Source: an uncultured Pelagibacteraceae bacterium (GTDB lineage: Bacteria > Pseudomonadota > Alphaproteobacteria > Pelagibacterales > Pelagibacteraceae). Taken from it: a stretch of 64,000 nucleotides of DNA. Made by a program: the position numbers and the translations under genes. The notes beneath the pieces are model-generated. The model saw only the letters and a list, made by a program, of their open reading frames with translations. It did no database searches and was not told where the DNA came from. Shown here piece after piece: positions 1 to 8,613 of this stretch. The first letter of the stretch is position 1. Every line of letters starts with the position of its first letter. The stretch spans positions 1-64,000 of the forward strand of contig CABYKN010000001.1 in NCBI GenBank assembly GCA_902519695.1, in the 5' to 3' direction.

Positions 1-563
1 GTTAAAAAGCCTTTCGTAATTTCTAAATCTAAACCTAATAAATCAGTGCATGTAGAACATGATGCGTAAGAAAAATCTTTATTATTAAGTTTGCTCCACT
101 TATTTTTTTTAAAAAGCTCAGGAAAACTGTTATCAATCATATGAAATATTTCATGATGGATCATTCTTTCAAAATAATTTCGGTTAAATGTTAAGTCTAA
201 AATTAAAGTCCTGAATTTATTATCTGGTATACCCCCTGTATTAATGCCTGAAATTTCTAAGTTTTTGCAAAGAACCACAAAATTCAAATTTATTTTCCTT
301 AAGAAATTTGAGTTATAATCTCTCAGATTATTTTGAATTGTATTAAATTCACGATCCAAATCACTGTTATTTATGCCGTTACACTTAATATTGTTTGTAT
401 CACCAATTACAAAACCTCTTTTCGATACCAAATATTTGATACCATTTACATCATCAACTTTATGAACTTCTAAATTTGGGATTTTAATTAAATTATATAT
501 TGCATCTGCATTTACATAAGAAAAGTTAAAAAATAATATAAATATTAATATAATATATCTCAT
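1..563 (-). CDS. Putative secreted zinc metallopeptidase (partial, 3' end off window)
   Basis: Reading the minus strand from the ATG at 561-563 gives 187 residues that run off the left edge without a stop. Residues 1-19 look like a cleavable signal peptide (hydrophobic core, ending YVNA). An HExxH zinc-binding motif is visible at residues 137-141 (HEIFH), followed by Cys169, Cys171 and Cys173. HExxH plus a signal peptide supports a periplasmic or secreted zinc peptidase; the third ligand is not identifiable in the visible part. The gene is divergent from the 44-aa ORF at 617. I do not recognise a specific family, and the motif alone could occur by chance, although its surroundings (MIHHEIFHMID) look like a true active-site helix. 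Confidence 0.7.
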   Translation of the reverse strand, partial: MRYIILIFILFFNFSYVNADAIYNLIKIPNLEVHKVDDVNGIKYLVSKRGFVIGDTNNIKCNGINNSDLDREFNTIQNNLRDYNSNFLRKINLNFVVLCKNLEISGINTGGIPDNKFRTLILDLTFNRNYFERMIHHEIFHMIDNSFPELFKKNKWSKLNNKDFSYASCSTCTDLLGLDLEITKGFL

Positions 564-616
564 TTTAATAATTTTGATGATATTAGATATAATATGAATG
601 TGATAGGATTTATTTA

Positions 617-751
617 ATGAAAAAAAGAAAAAGAAAAAAAAATATTAACAGAGATCATGAGTCGGTGCCTAAGATGTTTGCAAAAAAATATATATATTTT
701 TATTATCCCTTTTTCTGGATCATTCTAATAATATTCTTATTACTAAAATGA
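617..751 (+). CDS. Small basic single-pass membrane protein, 44 aa
   Basis: A short ORF starts with ATG at 617, a few bases after an AGGA-like stretch at 605-608. It encodes a very basic N-terminus (KKRKRKK at residues 2-8) followed by one hydrophobic helix at about residues 27-43. Its TGA stop overlaps the ATG of the downstream ureohydrolase (ATGA at 748-751), the usual signature of translational coupling, which argues that it is a real gene. The positive-inside rule predicts the N-terminus in the cytoplasm. No family is recognised and no function can be given. Confidence 0.6.
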   Translation: MKKRKRKKNINRDHESVPKMFAKKYIYFYYPFFWIILIIFLLLK

Positions 752-1701
752 CAAAGTCTAAAAAACCTATTCAGCCTGTTAGTGGCACAGAAGTGCCAAG
801 ATATGCTGGCCCTTCTACATTTGCAAGATTACCTGAGCTAAGAGATGTAGAAAGTTGTGATGTTGCTATTGTCGGAGTTCCATTTGATTCAGGAACAAGT
901 TATAGACCAGGTGCAAGATTTGGCCCACAAAGTATTAGACAAGCATCTAGACATTTAAGGACTAATTATCATCCTAATTATGATGTAGAACCATTCAAAG
1001 TACAACAAGTTGCAGATGCAGGTGACATTACTTGCAATCCATTTAATATTGATGAAGCCATCAAACAAATTGAAGTAAGAGCAACTGATTTATTAAATAA
1101 AGTTGGAGGAATAATAAGCCTTGGAGGAGATCACACAATTGCTGTGCCTTTACTTAGAGCAGCCAATAAAAAGAATAATGGACCCGTATCACTTGTTCAT
1201 TTTGATGCCCATTTAGATACCTGGGATACCTATTTTGGAGCACCATATACGCATGGTACTCCATTTAGAAGAGCTCGTGAGGAAAATTTATTTTTAGATG
1301 ACGCCTCTATGCATGTAGGTATAAGAGGTCCACTTTATAGCAGAGATGATATAAAAAATGATGAAAGCTTTGGATTTAAAATTATTCATTGTGATGAATT
1401 TCAAACAGAAGGAATTGATAAAATTGTTAAAAGAATAAAAAATAGAGTAGGTGATAATGCATTATATTTGTCCATTGATATTGATGTATTAGATCCAGCA
1501 TTTGCACCAGGTACAGGAACACCTGAAATTGCAGGAATGACCACAAGAGAAATGGTAAATGTCCTCAGGGGTTTATCAGATTTAAATTTGATTTCTGCAG
1601 ATGTAGTTGAAGTTGCGCCTGCTTATGACCATGCAGAAGTAACCTCTCTAGCTGCAGCAACAATAGTTTATGAATTAACTAATTTATTTGCAAAATCATG
1701 A
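748..1701 (+). CDS. speB: Agmatinase-family ureohydrolase
   Basis: A 317-aa member of the arginase/agmatinase superfamily, which hydrolyses a guanidino group to urea and an amine at a binuclear Mn site. The metal ligands are all visible: GGDH with His129, the HFDAHLD block with His151, Asp153, His155 and Asp157, and SIDIDVLDP with Asp244 and Asp246. Length matches agmatinase (about 300-320 aa). The ATG overlaps the stop of the preceding 44-aa ORF, and the aldehyde dehydrogenase follows after 20 bp. The substrate is uncertain. Agmatine is the default annotation, but 4-guanidinobutyrate or another guanidino acid fits equally well with a dehydrogenase partner. The symbol is family-based. Confidence 0.85.
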   Translation: MTKSKKPIQPVSGTEVPRYAGPSTFARLPELRDVESCDVAIVGVPFDSGTSYRPGARFGPQSIRQASRHLRTNYHPNYDVEPFKVQQVADAGDITCNPFNIDEAIKQIEVRATDLLNKVGGIISLGGDHTIAVPLLRAANKKNNGPVSLVHFDAHLDTWDTYFGAPYTHGTPFRRAREENLFLDDASMHVGIRGPLYSRDDIKNDESFGFKIIHCDEFQTEGIDKIVKRIKNRVGDNALYLSIDIDVLDPAFAPGTGTPEIAGMTTREMVNVLRGLSDLNLISADVVEVAPAYDHAEVTSLAAATIVYELTNLFAKS

Positions 1702-1721
1702 AGAAAGGATAATTTGCGCGC

Positions 1722-3155
1722 ATGATTGAAAAGAGAAATTTTTATATTAATGGTTCATGGGTTCCCCCAAAAAACCCAAAAGATATTGAGGTCATAAATC
1801 CAGCAACAGAAAAAAATTGTGCAGTAATTTCTTTAGGCAGTAAAGAGGATATCAATGATGCAGTTTTAGCAGCTAAAGAGGCTTTTAAAACTTGGGGATT
1901 TACCTCTAAAGAAGAAAGATTGTCATTATTAGAAGTTTTTTATTCATTATATAAAAAAAGATGGAATGATATTACAGATGCAATTATTCAAGAGATGGGA
2001 GCGCCAAAAGACTTTGCGTCAAAACTACAAACAGGAACTGGCGCTAGTCATACAAAATCATTTATTCGTTATCTAAAAGAATTTGAATTCGAAAAACCTT
2101 TAGGAGATCATGCAAAAAATCAAAGAATAATATACGAGCCTAAAGGTGTGTGCGCATTAATAACACCGTGGAACTGGCCAATAAATCAAGTTACTTTAAA
2201 AGTCATTCCTGCATTGGCCTCTGGTTGTACTATGATTTTAAAACCTTCAGAACTAGCACCTTTATCGGCAATGATCATAGCTGAGTTAATAGATGAAGCA
2301 AAATTTCCAAAAGGTGTTTTTAATTTAGTAAATGGAGATGGGGAAATAACTGGAGATGCATTAACAAGTCATCCAGATATAAATATGATTTCATTCACCG
2401 GTTCTACAAGAGCAGGGGCTTTAATTTCCCAAAATGCTGCAAAGGACTTTAAAAGAGTAAGTTTGGAGCTAGGAGGAAAAGGTGCAAATATTATTTTTAA
2501 AGATGCTGATTCTGAAGCAATTGAAAGAGGTGCATTTAGATGTTTTAGAAATTCAGGACAATCATGTAATGCTCCTACAAGAATGCTTGTTGAAAAATCA
2601 ATATATAATGAAGCGATAGAGAGACTTAGAAAATACGCAAATGAATTTAAAGTAGATGATCCAAATAAAAATGGAGAACATATTGGTCCTGTAATTTCTG
2701 AAACTCAATTCAATAAAATTCAAGGTTTAATTCAAAAAGGAATAGATGAAGGAGCAAAATTAGTTGCAGGTGGAATTGGAAAACCAAAAGGATTAAATGA
2801 TGGTTATTATGTAAAACCGACAGTTTTTGCAGATGTAAAAAATGAAATGGAAATTGCAAGAACAGAAATATTTGGTCCTGTTTTATCTGTTATTCCATTT
2901 GAAAATGAAGAAGAGGCAATTAAAATTGCAAATGATACTGATTATGGATTAACAAACTATATTCAAACTCAAGATAAGGAAAAAGTACAAAGAGTTGCCA
3001 GAAAACTAAGATCTGGAATGGTTGATGTAAATGGCGCTGGTATTGCAGTTGATGCACCTTTTGGAGGTTTCAAACATTCTGGAATTGGAAGGGAAGCAGG
3101 TAAAGAGGGATTGCTTGAATTTCTTGAAGTTAAATCTGTAGGTGGTTGGAATTAA
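1722..3155 (+). CDS. NAD(P)-dependent aldehyde dehydrogenase
   Basis: A 477-aa ALDH-superfamily enzyme oxidising an aldehyde to its acid. The catalytic cysteine is Cys282 in the NSGQSCN motif, the general base Glu249 lies in LELGGKG, and the cofactor-binding PWNWP and FTGST segments are at about 149-153 and 225-229. It sits 20 bp downstream of the ureohydrolase and is very likely co-transcribed. The pair would suit catabolism of a guanidino or amino compound whose aldehyde intermediate (for example 4-guanidino- or 4-aminobutyraldehyde) is oxidised here. The substrate cannot be read from sequence. Its last four bases overlap the convergent ArgE-like gene. Confidence 0.88.
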   Translation: MIEKRNFYINGSWVPPKNPKDIEVINPATEKNCAVISLGSKEDINDAVLAAKEAFKTWGFTSKEERLSLLEVFYSLYKKRWNDITDAIIQEMGAPKDFASKLQTGTGASHTKSFIRYLKEFEFEKPLGDHAKNQRIIYEPKGVCALITPWNWPINQVTLKVIPALASGCTMILKPSELAPLSAMIIAELIDEAKFPKGVFNLVNGDGEITGDALTSHPDINMISFTGSTRAGALISQNAAKDFKRVSLELGGKGANIIFKDADSEAIERGAFRCFRNSGQSCNAPTRMLVEKSIYNEAIERLRKYANEFKVDDPNKNGEHIGPVISETQFNKIQGLIQKGIDEGAKLVAGGIGKPKGLNDGYYVKPTVFADVKNEMEIARTEIFGPVLSVIPFENEEEAIKIANDTDYGLTNYIQTQDKEKVQRVARKLRSGMVDVNGAGIAVDAPFGGFKHSGIGREAGKEGLLEFLEVKSVGGWN

Positions 3156-4339
3156 TTTATAGATTTATCTTTTACACCTTTTAAAAAGTCTAGACATTTT
3201 TTTAATTCACTAAGTTCTATATATTCATCAATTTTATGAGCCTGCTCAATTGAACCTGGTCCACAAACTACAGTGCTAATACCAACTTCTTGAAAGAGTC
3301 CAGCCTCTGTTCCAAATGATACAGCTTCTCGTGAATTGTCACCAGTTATACTAGAAACAAATTCACAAGCCTCGGAGTCGTTCAATCTATTAAATCCAAC
3401 TACCTCGCCTATAATTTCTTTTTTAATATAAGCATCTGAAAAAACTTTTTTCATCTCAGGTAATAATTCTTTATCAACATAATCATCTATTATTTTATTT
3501 ACAAAATTTCCGTCTTCTCTAACCACCGGTCTTGTTTCCCATTCAACTTTACATTTATCAGCAATAACATTATGAGCTATACCACCTGATACTCCACCAA
3601 TTGATAAAGTAGAATATGGTGGATTAAATATACAATCTTTAGGAGCTCTATCTTTTAGTTTTGATCTAATTTCTAGTAATTTGTTTACGTACCTCGATGC
3701 ATATTCAACTGCATTAACCCCTTGGCTTGGTTTAGAACTATGACCAGCCAGACCTCCAAAGTGAACTGTATATTCATTCATACCTTTGTGAGCATCAATG
3801 ATTTTCATATTGGTTGGTTCACCAATAATGCAAATTCCATCTTTAATATCTCTTTTTTTTAATTCTTTTATTAATAATGGTGCACCGATGCATGCGGTTT
3901 CTTCATCAAATGTAAATGAAAAGTGAATATCTCTATCTAAATTATTTTCTTTAAATACAGGAGCATATGCCAGAGCACATGCAATAAAACCTTTCATATC
4001 ACAAGAACCTCTCCCAAATAATTTCTCATTTTTTATAGTTGCAACAAATGGATCGGTAGACCAGCCTTTTGAAACTGGGACTACATCTGTATGACCCGAA
4101 AGAATAATAGGTTTTTTACCATTTCCATTTTTAGATTTTAAAGAAGCAAAAAGATTAACTCTTTTTTTATCACCATCAAAAATTCTAAATGAACTTGCTC
4201 CTAAATTTTTTAAAATATCATCACAATAATTAATGAGACTACTATTATCGTTTCCAGAAATAGTTTTGAAAGCAATTAAATCTGTCAATATTCTTATTGA
4301 ATCTTTATAAATTTTATCAGGATTATTTTCTGTACTCAT
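3152..4339 (-). CDS. argE: Acetylornithine deacetylase-like M20 peptidase
   Basis: A 395-aa M20-family zinc amidohydrolase. Metal-site residues are visible: SGHTD (His83), GRGSCDMKG (Asp114), the DEE catalytic motif (Glu146/Glu147), IIGEPT (Glu174) and a C-terminal QAHKIDEY histidine. The overall pattern and length resemble ArgE of alphaproteobacteria, which deacetylates N-acetylornithine in arginine synthesis. Related members act on other N-acyl amino acids or dipeptides, so the symbol is tentative. Placement next to a ureohydrolase makes an arginine-linked role plausible. It is convergent with the ALDH (4-bp overlap) and divergent from the CsaA-like gene 25 bp away. Confidence 0.75.
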   Translation of the reverse strand: MSTENNPDKIYKDSIRILTDLIAFKTISGNDNSSLINYCDDILKNLGASSFRIFDGDKKRVNLFASLKSKNGNGKKPIILSGHTDVVPVSKGWSTDPFVATIKNEKLFGRGSCDMKGFIACALAYAPVFKENNLDRDIHFSFTFDEETACIGAPLLIKELKKRDIKDGICIIGEPTNMKIIDAHKGMNEYTVHFGGLAGHSSKPSQGVNAVEYASRYVNKLLEIRSKLKDRAPKDCIFNPPYSTLSIGGVSGGIAHNVIADKCKVEWETRPVVREDGNFVNKIIDDYVDKELLPEMKKVFSDAYIKKEIIGEVVGFNRLNDSEACEFVSSITGDNSREAVSFGTEAGLFQEVGISTVVCGPGSIEQAHKIDEYIELSELKKCLDFLKGVKDKSIN

Positions 4340-4364
4340 TTACAAATCATTATATATTAAATTT

Positions 4365-4706
4365 ATGAAAGAACAAATTACGTATGAAGATTTTGATAAA
4401 GTAGATATTAGATTGGGAACAATTATTTCTGTAAGAAAAAATGAAAAAGCAAGAAAACCTTCATTAGTTGTAGAAGTTGATTTTGGTGAAAAGATAGGGA
4501 TAAAACAATCTTCAGCTCAAATTACTCATTATTATAATGAGGAGAACTTAAAAGGAAAACAAGTAATTGGTGTTTGTAATTTTGCAGAAAAAAATATTGC
4601 TGGAGTTGTTTCGCAAGTATTAATTCTTGGAGCTATAGATGCAGAGGGTAGAGTAACTTTAGTTCATCCATCTCAAGAAGTAGAGAATGGATTACCAATT
4701 GCTTAA
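4365..4706 (+). CDS. csaA: CsaA-like tRNA-binding protein
   Basis: A 113-aa protein that is essentially a single tRNA-binding OB-fold. It contains the DIRLGTIISV start of the fold, KIGIKQSSAQIT, the GKQVIGVCNF strand and the C-terminal LVHPSQEVENG typical of CsaA. CsaA is a dimeric tRNA-binding protein first reported as a secretion chaperone. The stop codon (TAA, 4704-4706) is immediately followed by the ATG of the LysE-family gene, so the two are likely co-transcribed. The short 25-bp spacer upstream is shared with the divergent argE-like gene. Confidence 0.85.
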   Translation: MKEQITYEDFDKVDIRLGTIISVRKNEKARKPSLVVEVDFGEKIGIKQSSAQITHYYNEENLKGKQVIGVCNFAEKNIAGVVSQVLILGAIDAEGRVTLVHPSQEVENGLPIA

Positions 4707-5297
4707 ATGCATCCAGAACTATTATCATTAAGTTTATTTTTTTTTGTTACCAGTTGTTCACCTGGTCCAAATAATATTATTGCATCTCATTCAGGTTTTA
4801 ATCATGGAGTAAAAAAAACGATACCTCTAATGTTGGGTGTTATATTTGGTTTTACTTCAATGCTATCTTTAGTCAATTTTGGGCTAATTAATATTTTTAA
4901 ATTATATCCAATAATTCAAAAGATTTTAGTTTTTACAGGGTCTGCATTTTTAGTTTATTTGGCTTACAGAATTTCATTTTCTAAAACATCAAAACAAAAA
5001 GAAAAACTTGAACCTGTAAAATTTATAGAAACATTTCTTTTTCAATTCTTAAATCCTAAAGGAGTAATCGTTGCAATTATTGCAGTATCAACTTATATCG
5101 AATCTGGAGATAATTTTTTTATTTATTCCTTCTGGCTCCTAACTTCTGCCTTTTTTTTTGCTATATTTAGTATCTTATTTTGGACTTTAATTGGTAAATT
5201 TATGAGAAAATTCGCGACAAATGAGAAATTTATTAAATGGTTCAATTATGTTATGTCAGCGCTTTTATTAGGCTGTATAGCTACATTTTATTATTAA
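4707..5297 (+). CDS. LysE/RhtB-family amino-acid exporter
   Basis: A 196-aa polytopic membrane protein with about six hydrophobic helices. The N-terminal CSPGPNNIIASHSGFNHG segment is diagnostic of the LysE/RhtB superfamily, and FLNPKG at about residues 112-117 is a second family hallmark. These inner-membrane proteins export amino acids or similar metabolites. The start codon abuts the stop of csaA, and the next gene (aconitase) begins 2 bp after its stop. The exported substrate cannot be predicted. Confidence 0.85.
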   Translation: MHPELLSLSLFFFVTSCSPGPNNIIASHSGFNHGVKKTIPLMLGVIFGFTSMLSLVNFGLINIFKLYPIIQKILVFTGSAFLVYLAYRISFSKTSKQKEKLEPVKFIETFLFQFLNPKGVIVAIIAVSTYIESGDNFFIYSFWLLTSAFFFAIFSILFWTLIGKFMRKFATNEKFIKWFNYVMSALLLGCIATFYY

Positions 5298-5299
5298 AT

Positions 5300-7969
5300 A
5301 TGAAACCAGGAGACAAAAATTCTTTCAATTCGTTAACTAAAATCTCAGTTAACGGCAAAAGTTATAATTTTTATTCATTAAAAGAAGCTGAGAAAAATGG
5401 TTTAGTGGGTATATCAAAACTTCCAAAATCATTAAAAGTCTTACTTGAAAATTTGCTAAGATTTGAAGATGATATCACGGTTAATAAAAAACAAATTGAA
5501 GCTATTAAAGATTGGTTAAAATCAAAAAGTTCTAATACAGAAATTGCTTATAGGCCTGCGAGAGTTTTACTTCAAGACTATACTGGAATTCCTGCAGTTG
5601 CAGATTTAGCTGCAATGAGAGAGGCTGTAAAAGAAAAAAATAAAGATCCAAGCACTATTAATCCGTTGTCATCAGTCGACTTAGTAATTGATCACTCAGT
5701 ACAAGTAGATAAATTTGCAAATAAGAATTCTTTAAAAGAAAACGTTGATATTGAATTTAATCGGAATGCAGAAAGATATTCTTTTCTTAAATGGGGGCAA
5801 CAAGCATTCAATAATTTTAGAATAGTTCCTCCAGGAACTGGGATATGTCATCAAGTGAATCTGGAATACCTTTCAAAAGTTGTTTGGAATGAAAAATACA
5901 AAGAAGAGGAATATATATTTCCAGACACTTTGGTAGGAACAGATAGTCATACAACTATGGTAAACGGTTTATCGGTTTTGGGCTGGGGCGTAGGCGGTAT
6001 TGAAGCTGAAGCTGGAATGTTAGGACAGCCTATTTCAATGTTAATACCTGAAGTTATTGGGTTTGAAATGAAATCAAAAATGCCAGAGGGCACTACAGCA
6101 ACTGATCTTGTTCTAACAGTAGTTAAAATGTTGAGAGACAAAGGAGTTGTTGGAAAGTTTGTTGAATTCTATGGTGAAGGACTAAAAAATTTGTCTTTAG
6201 CAGATAGAGCTACTATAGCAAATATGGCACCTGAGTATGGTGCAACTTGTGGTTTTTTCCCAATTGATGACGAGACTTTAAAATATTTAAAATTCTCAGG
6301 AAGAGATGATCAAAATGTTGAAATTGTAAAACAGTATGCTCAAGAACAAGGACTTTGGGCAAGTTTAGATGTAGAGTTTACAGATACTTTATATTTAGAT
6401 ATGTCAACTATAGTGCCAACTATTTCAGGACCAAAGCGTCCCCAGGATAAAGTTTTGCTAACTAACGCATCTTCAAATTTTAAAAAAGTGTTTTCAGAAG
6501 TTACAAAAAAAGAAGAACCAAATATTTATAACGTTGAAAAAGAAGAGTTTAAAATAACTGATGGTGATGTTTTAATTGCCGCAATAACTTCTTGTACCAA
6601 TACTTCTAATCCAAGTGTACTAATTGGAGCAGGTTTATTAGCAAAAAATGCAATTGAAAAAGGTTTAAAGACCAAACCCTGGGTGAAAACATCTTTAGCA
6701 CCCGGATCACAAGTAGTTACAGATTATCTTGAAAAAGCTGGACTAAATATTTATTTAGATAAATTAGGTTTTAATTTAGTTGGTTATGGATGTACTACTT
6801 GTATCGGTAATTCAGGTCCATTAGCTGATAACATATCAGTTTCCATAAAAAATAATAATATTTATGCTGTTTCAGTTTTATCTGGAAACAGAAACTTTGA
6901 AGGAAGAATTTCACCTTTAATAAAAGCAAATTATTTAGCGTCTCCACCATTAGTTGTTGCTTATGCAATAGCAGGAACTATGAGATTTGATTTGTATAAG
7001 GATCCATTAGGTAAAGATAAAGATGGTAAAGATGTTTTTTTAAAAGATATATGGCCATCTAACAAAGAAATAGAAGAAACATTGAGAAATTCATTAAATG
7101 CAGAAATGTTTATAAAAAGATACTCAAATGTTTCTCAAGGACCAGAACAATGGCAAAAAATTAAAACAGAGGAAACTAATATTTACAATTGGGAAGATAA
7201 TTCAACGTACGTAAAAAAACCTCCATTTTTTGATAACCTTCCTGATAAACCAGAAGGGTTTAAAGAAATTAAGGATGCAAGACCACTATTAATATTGGGT
7301 GATAGCATTACCACCGATCATATTTCGCCTGCTGGCTCTATACAAAAAGATAGTCCAACTGGAGAATATTTTATGAAACATCAAATACTTCCAAAAGACT
7401 ATAATTCATACGGAGCACGAAGAGGGAATCATGAGGTCATGATGAGAGGAACCTTTGCAAATATAAGAATTAGAAATGAAATGGCACCTGGCACTGAAGG
7501 TGGTTTTACAAAGTTGTACCCTGAGGAAAAAGTGATGCCGGTATATGATGCGGTTGTTGAATATAAAAAAAGAGGTACTGATTTAGTTGTAATTGGTGGT
7601 AAAGAGTATGGCACTGGTTCTTCTAGAGATTGGGCAGCCAAAGGAACTAAACTTTTAGGTGTAAAAGCTGTTTTTGCAGAAAGTTTTGAGAGAATTCATA
7701 GATCAAATCTTATAGGAATGGGTATACTTCCATTACAGTTTAAAGATGGAATAAATAGAACTAATCTAAAATTAAATGGCTCAGAACTATTTTCTATTAT
7801 TGACTTAGAAAAAGGTATAGATCCTAGAGATGAAGTTGAAGTTGAAATCAAATATGTTTCTGGAGATATAAAGAGAATTAAAATGTTAAGTAGAATAGAT
7901 ACTAAGAACGAATTGGAGTATTACAAAAATGGTGGAATTTTACAATATGTACTTAGGAACATGATTTAA
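5300..7969 (+). CDS. acnA: Aconitate hydratase A (aconitase)
   Basis: An 889-aa aconitase of the AcnA/IRP type, interconverting citrate and isocitrate in the TCA cycle. The three [4Fe-4S] ligands are visible: Cys432 in SCTNTSNPS, and Cys498 and Cys501 in GYGCTTCIGNSGPL. The swivel domain follows after about residue 670 with GDSITTDHISPAG and GSSRDWAAKG. I chose the ATG at 5300. An in-frame start at 5237 would add 21 residues lying inside the preceding lysE-type gene with no homology to aconitase. The last base of the stop codon is the first base of the next gene. Confidence 0.95.
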   Translation: MKPGDKNSFNSLTKISVNGKSYNFYSLKEAEKNGLVGISKLPKSLKVLLENLLRFEDDITVNKKQIEAIKDWLKSKSSNTEIAYRPARVLLQDYTGIPAVADLAAMREAVKEKNKDPSTINPLSSVDLVIDHSVQVDKFANKNSLKENVDIEFNRNAERYSFLKWGQQAFNNFRIVPPGTGICHQVNLEYLSKVVWNEKYKEEEYIFPDTLVGTDSHTTMVNGLSVLGWGVGGIEAEAGMLGQPISMLIPEVIGFEMKSKMPEGTTATDLVLTVVKMLRDKGVVGKFVEFYGEGLKNLSLADRATIANMAPEYGATCGFFPIDDETLKYLKFSGRDDQNVEIVKQYAQEQGLWASLDVEFTDTLYLDMSTIVPTISGPKRPQDKVLLTNASSNFKKVFSEVTKKEEPNIYNVEKEEFKITDGDVLIAAITSCTNTSNPSVLIGAGLLAKNAIEKGLKTKPWVKTSLAPGSQVVTDYLEKAGLNIYLDKLGFNLVGYGCTTCIGNSGPLADNISVSIKNNNIYAVSVLSGNRNFEGRISPLIKANYLASPPLVVAYAIAGTMRFDLYKDPLGKDKDGKDVFLKDIWPSNKEIEETLRNSLNAEMFIKRYSNVSQGPEQWQKIKTEETNIYNWEDNSTYVKKPPFFDNLPDKPEGFKEIKDARPLLILGDSITTDHISPAGSIQKDSPTGEYFMKHQILPKDYNSYGARRGNHEVMMRGTFANIRIRNEMAPGTEGGFTKLYPEEKVMPVYDAVVEYKKRGTDLVVIGGKEYGTGSSRDWAAKGTKLLGVKAVFAESFERIHRSNLIGMGILPLQFKDGINRTNLKLNGSELFSIIDLEKGIDPRDEVEVEIKYVSGDIKRIKMLSRIDTKNELEYYKNGGILQYVLRNMI

Positions 7970-8613
7970 TGGATGAGGATATTGAAATAATAAATACGCA
8001 AACACGTAATGAAAAAATAAAAAACTTTTTCGTAAATAATAAAAATTCTTTAATTTCGATATTAGTAATAATTATCTTGGCTTTAATTGGATACTTTTCT
8101 TTTGAAGAATTTCAATCTAGCAAAAGAGAAAAATTAGCTGATAAGTACGACTTAGCCGTAATAAGATATGAAGCTGATAATAAATATAATGCGATCCCAG
8201 ATCTTAAAGAGGTAATTAACGCTAAAGACAAAACATATTCTCCTCTAGCCTTCTATTTTTTGCTAGATAACGATTTGATAAATTCAAAAGAGGAAATTAA
8301 TAATTATTTTGATATTTTAATTAATGAGATTGGATTGGATAAAAAGTTTAAAGAGCTAACAATCTTTAAAAAAGGCTTATATAATTCAGACTTTTCAGAC
8401 GAAAATGAATTGTTAGCTATTTTTAATCCTTTAATTAAAGCAGACAGCATATGGAAACCACATAGCCTTTATATTATGGCAGAATATTATTTATCAAAAA
8501 ATCAAATGCAAAAATCAAAAGAATTTTTTGAGCAAATAGTTAGTCTTGAAAATAATAACCCAAAAATAAAAACCAAAGCTCAAAAAAGGTTAAGATCTAG
8601 TTTCAGTGATTAG
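7969..8613 (+). CDS. YfgM-like TPR-type inner-membrane protein
   Basis: A 214-aa protein with a cytoplasmic acidic N-terminus, one transmembrane helix at about residues 29-46, and a periplasmic alpha-helical remainder (LYIMAEYYLSKNQMQKSKEFFEQIVSL near residues 164-190 is TPR-like). This matches the YfgM/tetratricopeptide-like family, whose gene commonly precedes bamB and whose E. coli member associates with the SecYEG translocon and periplasmic chaperones. Here it overlaps acnA by 1 bp and the BamB-like gene by 8 bp, supporting an envelope-biogenesis pair. Sequence divergence makes the name family-level only. Confidence 0.72.
   Translation: MDEDIEIINTQTRNEKIKNFFVNNKNSLISILVIIILALIGYFSFEEFQSSKREKLADKYDLAVIRYEADNKYNAIPDLKEVINAKDKTYSPLAFYFLLDNDLINSKEEINNYFDILINEIGLDKKFKELTIFKKGLYNSDFSDENELLAIFNPLIKADSIWKPHSLYIMAEYYLSKNQMQKSKEFFEQIVSLENNNPKIKTKAQKRLRSSFSD

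Noticed and set aside
5237..5299. Longer N-terminus for aconitase starting at ATG 5237
   Set aside because: These 21 residues lie in the end of the LysE-type gene in another frame, are hydrophobic and unlike aconitase, and an ATG at 5300 fits the operon spacing.
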